35,143 bases of DNA, taken from assembly GCA_903892305.1 (NCBI GenBank), contig CAITHQ010000203.1:1-35143 (forward strand), read 5' to 3'. The notes below the pieces were generated by a model. That model did no database searches and was not told the origin of the DNA. It was given only the letters and a program-made list of their open reading frames with translations. Position numbers and translations under genes: made by a program. Of this stretch, positions 33,016 through 35,143 are shown piece by piece (positions within the stretch are counted from its first letter, which is position 1; each line of letters starts with the position of its first letter). Origin of the DNA: an uncultured Alphaproteobacteria bacterium. GTDB taxonomy: Bacteria > Pseudomonadota > Alphaproteobacteria > Caulobacterales > Caulobacteraceae.

Positions 33016-35001
33016 CTATCGAACGATCAACCCAATTCGAAAGGCTCTTGGTGCAGCGTAGCTGTTCACGCCGTCACCGGTTTGCCCGACGACGATGTTT
33101 GAATTATTGAAGTTTTCTACCGCAAAAAATACCGATACCTTTTCATTATATCGCCACTCAGCCCGGGCATTGAGCTCGGTAGACGCGGGCAAAACCCGTG
33201 TATTCAAGTCATCTTCGAACCGGTCACTTTCGTATCTGCCATTGGCAGAGAGCCTCAGATACGACGTGGCGTCCCACCCGAGCCCCGCGGTAACAGACAC
33301 CCTAGGGGCCTGAGCGGGCCGCTTTCCCGTCAACTGAGGCGCCACGCTACCGCCATCTACCCTGGCATGTGTATAGGATCCTGCGAGGTCCAATCTCAGG
33401 GTGCCGAGTGTCCTATGCGCGTCAGCTTCCAGCCCAGATGCTTCAATCGTTCCGGCATTTTCCCGCATCCGCAATGCACCGCCCGCAGGGATGAAGCCGG
33501 CTATCGGGAAGGTCTTCGGCCCCACGCCTAGGGTTACGTTCGTTACCGGATCTTTGATTTCATTATAAAATGCTGAAACTGTCCAATCCAAACCAGTGTT
33601 TCCGCCCAAGCCAAATTCCCCGCCATAGAGGGTCTCTGGGCTAAGTGCCGGATTAGCTTCAGTGACATCATTGCCCACCCGGAAGGGACGGTGAAGTTCA
33701 TTCAAGGTCGGTGGCCGGAACCCCGCATACGCTGCAGCCCTTAGCCACACCTGGTCTGACACCGTTAGCCTGGCCCCTAATCGACCAGTGGGTGTAAACC
33801 CGGACGCGCCCTTCGCAGGATTGTTCAGGGTGATAAGGCCGGTCGACAAGTCTCTTTCAATGCGCACAGCACCGCCCTGGCTCCATTGATCCAGGCGCAC
33901 ACCGCCCGTCATCAGCAAGGGCCCAGATGACCTCGAGGCATCAACATAGATCCCTGTGATTGCCGTCCTTCCGCCACTCTCACGTCCGCGTGTATAGGTA
34001 CCGTTCTGGTAGCGAAAATGCTCATAGGCTCGGCCAGTAGATAAGCGAGCATCACCGCCGAGTTCCCAGGACCAGATACCGGTGCGAACCTGCCATGCCG
34101 CGTTAAAGCCATAGCCAAGCGCCGGCGTGGCATACTGTTCGCTCGCGGGGGTCACTGTTGCCCGGTTGGTGGCTACCGCGACTGAAGAATTGAAGAGATC
34201 CGTGCTCCGAGCCCAGGCTTGAAGACGCCAACCGCCAGTGTCTTCTATATCCGCAAAGGTAATCGAGGCGTCAGCACCTTGTGCGACAGATCGCGCGCCC
34301 AATAGCCCTGAACCCCGACGCTCTTGATATCCACCAAGATGAATGGACGCTCGAAGGTCACCCCACGCCCTCTGCATCTGAGCACTTACGTTCGATGTAC
34401 TCAGTTTGGTGGCGACATCAGCCGCGCCCGCAGATGGCCCTCTAACGGGCCGGTAACCGCCGCCGCTCTCCATACCAGCAACAAGGGTCAGCTCCTGCTC
34501 GCCAAATCGCCCCGCTAGTCTTTTAGCCCCCAAAGATCCGATGGATGCCGTCATCACATCCTGGCCGCGCCCAGACCCTGTGCTCGTTAAGGCGACAACA
34601 CCGGTGAGCGCGCCTGCGCCATACATTCCCGCGCCGGCACCGCGAACGATGGTTGCACCTGCCAGGCCCTCCGTGGGAACCGCCGACCAAATAACCCATC
34701 CACCGAAAGGATCATTTATCGGCACCCCGTCGAGCGTGACCAAGGCACGCCCCGCACCTGAAGGCGCAATGCCACGCAACGAAATGCCCTGAATTGTCGG
34801 GTTAGCGCCATCACTACCCGTCCTGCGGAACAAGGACACTCCAGGGACAGACTTAAGCGCCGCATCCAGCCGAGGGGCTATTGATAGTTCCCGTGCGTCG
34901 ATCTGCGTCGCGGAGAATACGGCTTCGCCTGCCAAGCTTGGCAAACGTGGGGCCTCTACAATGATAGGGGCGAGATCATTAGCCGGCAGAGGCATCGTCA
35001 T
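33016..35001 (-). CDS. TonB-dependent outer-membrane receptor, no visible signal peptide
   Basis: A 661-aa TonB-dependent receptor. APIIVEAPRLPSLAGEAVFSATQID resembles the TonB-box/plug entrance, and ALKSVPGVSLFRRTGSDGANPTIQGISLRGIAPSGAGRALVTLDGVPINDP is a typical plug domain. The rest is a 22-strand barrel (LDQWSQGGAVRIERD, AAYAGFRPPTLNELHRPFRVG, GRYESDRFEDDLNTR). The substrate could be a siderophore, vitamin or glycan; no cobalamin riboswitch is seen. ATG 35001 has GGAG 8 bases upstream, but the first 20 residues (MTMPLPANDLAPII) are not a signal peptide, and the upstream frame to the tRNA terminator offers none. The last residues, RIGLIVR, end in Arg rather than the usual aromatic. Either the start is misplaced by a local mutation, or the protein is a broken receptor. 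Confidence 0.8.
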   Translation of the reverse strand: MTMPLPANDLAPIIVEAPRLPSLAGEAVFSATQIDARELSIAPRLDAALKSVPGVSLFRRTGSDGANPTIQGISLRGIAPSGAGRALVTLDGVPINDPFGGWVIWSAVPTEGLAGATIVRGAGAGMYGAGALTGVVALTSTGSGRGQDVMTASIGSLGAKRLAGRFGEQELTLVAGMESGGGYRPVRGPSAGAADVATKLSTSNVSAQMQRAWGDLRASIHLGGYQERRGSGLLGARSVAQGADASITFADIEDTGGWRLQAWARSTDLFNSSVAVATNRATVTPASEQYATPALGYGFNAAWQVRTGIWSWELGGDARLSTGRAYEHFRYQNGTYTRGRESGGRTAITGIYVDASRSSGPLLMTGGVRLDQWSQGGAVRIERDLSTGLITLNNPAKGASGFTPTGRLGARLTVSDQVWLRAAAYAGFRPPTLNELHRPFRVGNDVTEANPALSPETLYGGEFGLGGNTGLDWTVSAFYNEIKDPVTNVTLGVGPKTFPIAGFIPAGGALRMRENAGTIEASGLEADAHRTLGTLRLDLAGSYTHARVDGGSVAPQLTGKRPAQAPRVSVTAGLGWDATSYLRLSANGRYESDRFEDDLNTRVLPASTELNARAEWRYNEKVSVFFAVENFNNSNIVVGQTGDGVNSYAAPRAFRIGLIVR

Positions 35002-35064
35002 GGGACTTACTCCAAACTTGGATAGCTTTTGAGGCTCCACTCGTCGCTTGTCGAGTTCACATGC

Positions 35065-35090
35065 AAAAAGCCCCCCAAACCTGGAGGGCT
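35065..35090 (-). terminator. Rho-independent terminator of the tRNA
   Basis: On the minus strand AGCCCTCC (35090-35083), loop AGGTTT, GGGGGGCT (35076-35069) then TTTT (to 35065): an 8-bp stem with one G-U pair and a T-tract. It directly follows the tRNA and precedes the TonB receptor gene, so that gene must have its own promoter in 35002-35064. Confidence 0.8.
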
Positions 35091-35101
35091 CTTGTAAGAC
35101 T

Positions 35102-35143
35102 TGGGTGCGGGGACAGGATTTGAACCTGTGACCTTCAGGTTAT
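35102..35143 (-). tRNA. tRNA-Met, probably initiator (3' part)
   Basis: The minus strand reads, 5' to 3', from the anticodon loop: ATAA (anticodon positions 35-38), anticodon stem CCTGA, variable AGGTC, T-arm ACAGG-TTCAAAT-CCTGT, acceptor CCCCGCA, base C, CCA. The anticodon ends in AT, so it is NAT (CAT Met, or GAT Ile). The acceptor strand CCCCGCA ends in A72, which in initiator tRNA-Met faces an unpaired C1; this favours fMet. The encoded CCA is complete (35104-35102). The 5' half, including the first anticodon base, lies beyond the window end. Confidence 0.75.

Noticed and set aside
35002-35040. GTG start 13 codons upstream for the TonB receptor
   Set aside because: The extra residues (VEPQKLSKFGVSP) are not a signal peptide, and the ribosome-binding site fits the ATG at 35001.
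1-35143. Search for CRISPR arrays, insertion sequences and phage genes
   Set aside because: No regularly spaced repeats, transposase motifs, long terminal inverted repeats or phage structural genes were seen.

Overview
The window looks like chromosomal DNA of an alphaproteobacterium, most likely a Caulobacterales relative. I infer this from gene content (a DhmA-type haloalkane dehalogenase resembling the Caulobacter enzyme as I remember it, TonB receptor, RlmJ, class II cytochrome c, pseudaminate-type sugar genes), dense packing and moderately high GC. No insertion sequence, phage gene, CRISPR array or rRNA is visible. No gene-free stretch exceeds 300 bases; the longest is about 214 bases (28230-28443).

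Left end (1-3845): the 3' part of a ferritin-like diiron protein and a stand-alone double-PAS protein, then a surface-sugar module. A SpsF-type cytidylyltransferase overlaps a pseudaminate-associated methylase by 4 bases, and both meet a PseI-type synthase tail to tail. A sugar-phosphate transferase at 31512-32090 may serve the same surface-glycan theme.

Middle (3947-21979): a catabolic and detoxification block. A tandem DsbA/GST-kappa-like protein is divergent from a sulfatase - small membrane protein - FGE lipoprotein operon, and a haloalkane dehalogenase - DUF1330 operon is divergent from an MBL hydrolase - GST - TetR - serine hydrolase operon. The two divergent promoters share the same bipartite motif (5270-5293 and 9833-9856), so the two divergons may form one regulon. 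Next come a GST - dienelactone hydrolase - coniferyl-aldehyde-dehydrogenase-like operon on the minus strand with a palindrome at its start, an MFS transporter, an Ntn penicillin-acylase-family enzyme and a YtcJ-like amidohydrolase. Ester, sulfate, halide, amide and aldehyde chemistry are all present, which suggests use of xenobiotic or plant-derived aromatics; the substrate is unknown.

Right end (22126-35143): core metabolism. It has gltB-gltD (glutamate synthase) with a structured leader, an LldD-type lactate dehydrogenase, a hotdog-like protein, a small coiled-coil protein, a cytochrome c', the sugar transferase, rlmJ, and a TonB receptor without a recognisable signal peptide. The window ends in the 3' half of a tRNA with an NAT anticodon, probably initiator tRNA-Met, followed by a good terminator.

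The strongest candidates for something new are a sulfatase maturation operon in which target and FGE both carry export signals, the shared bipartite operator, and a perfect hairpin that hides the ribosome-binding site of the cytidylyltransferase.
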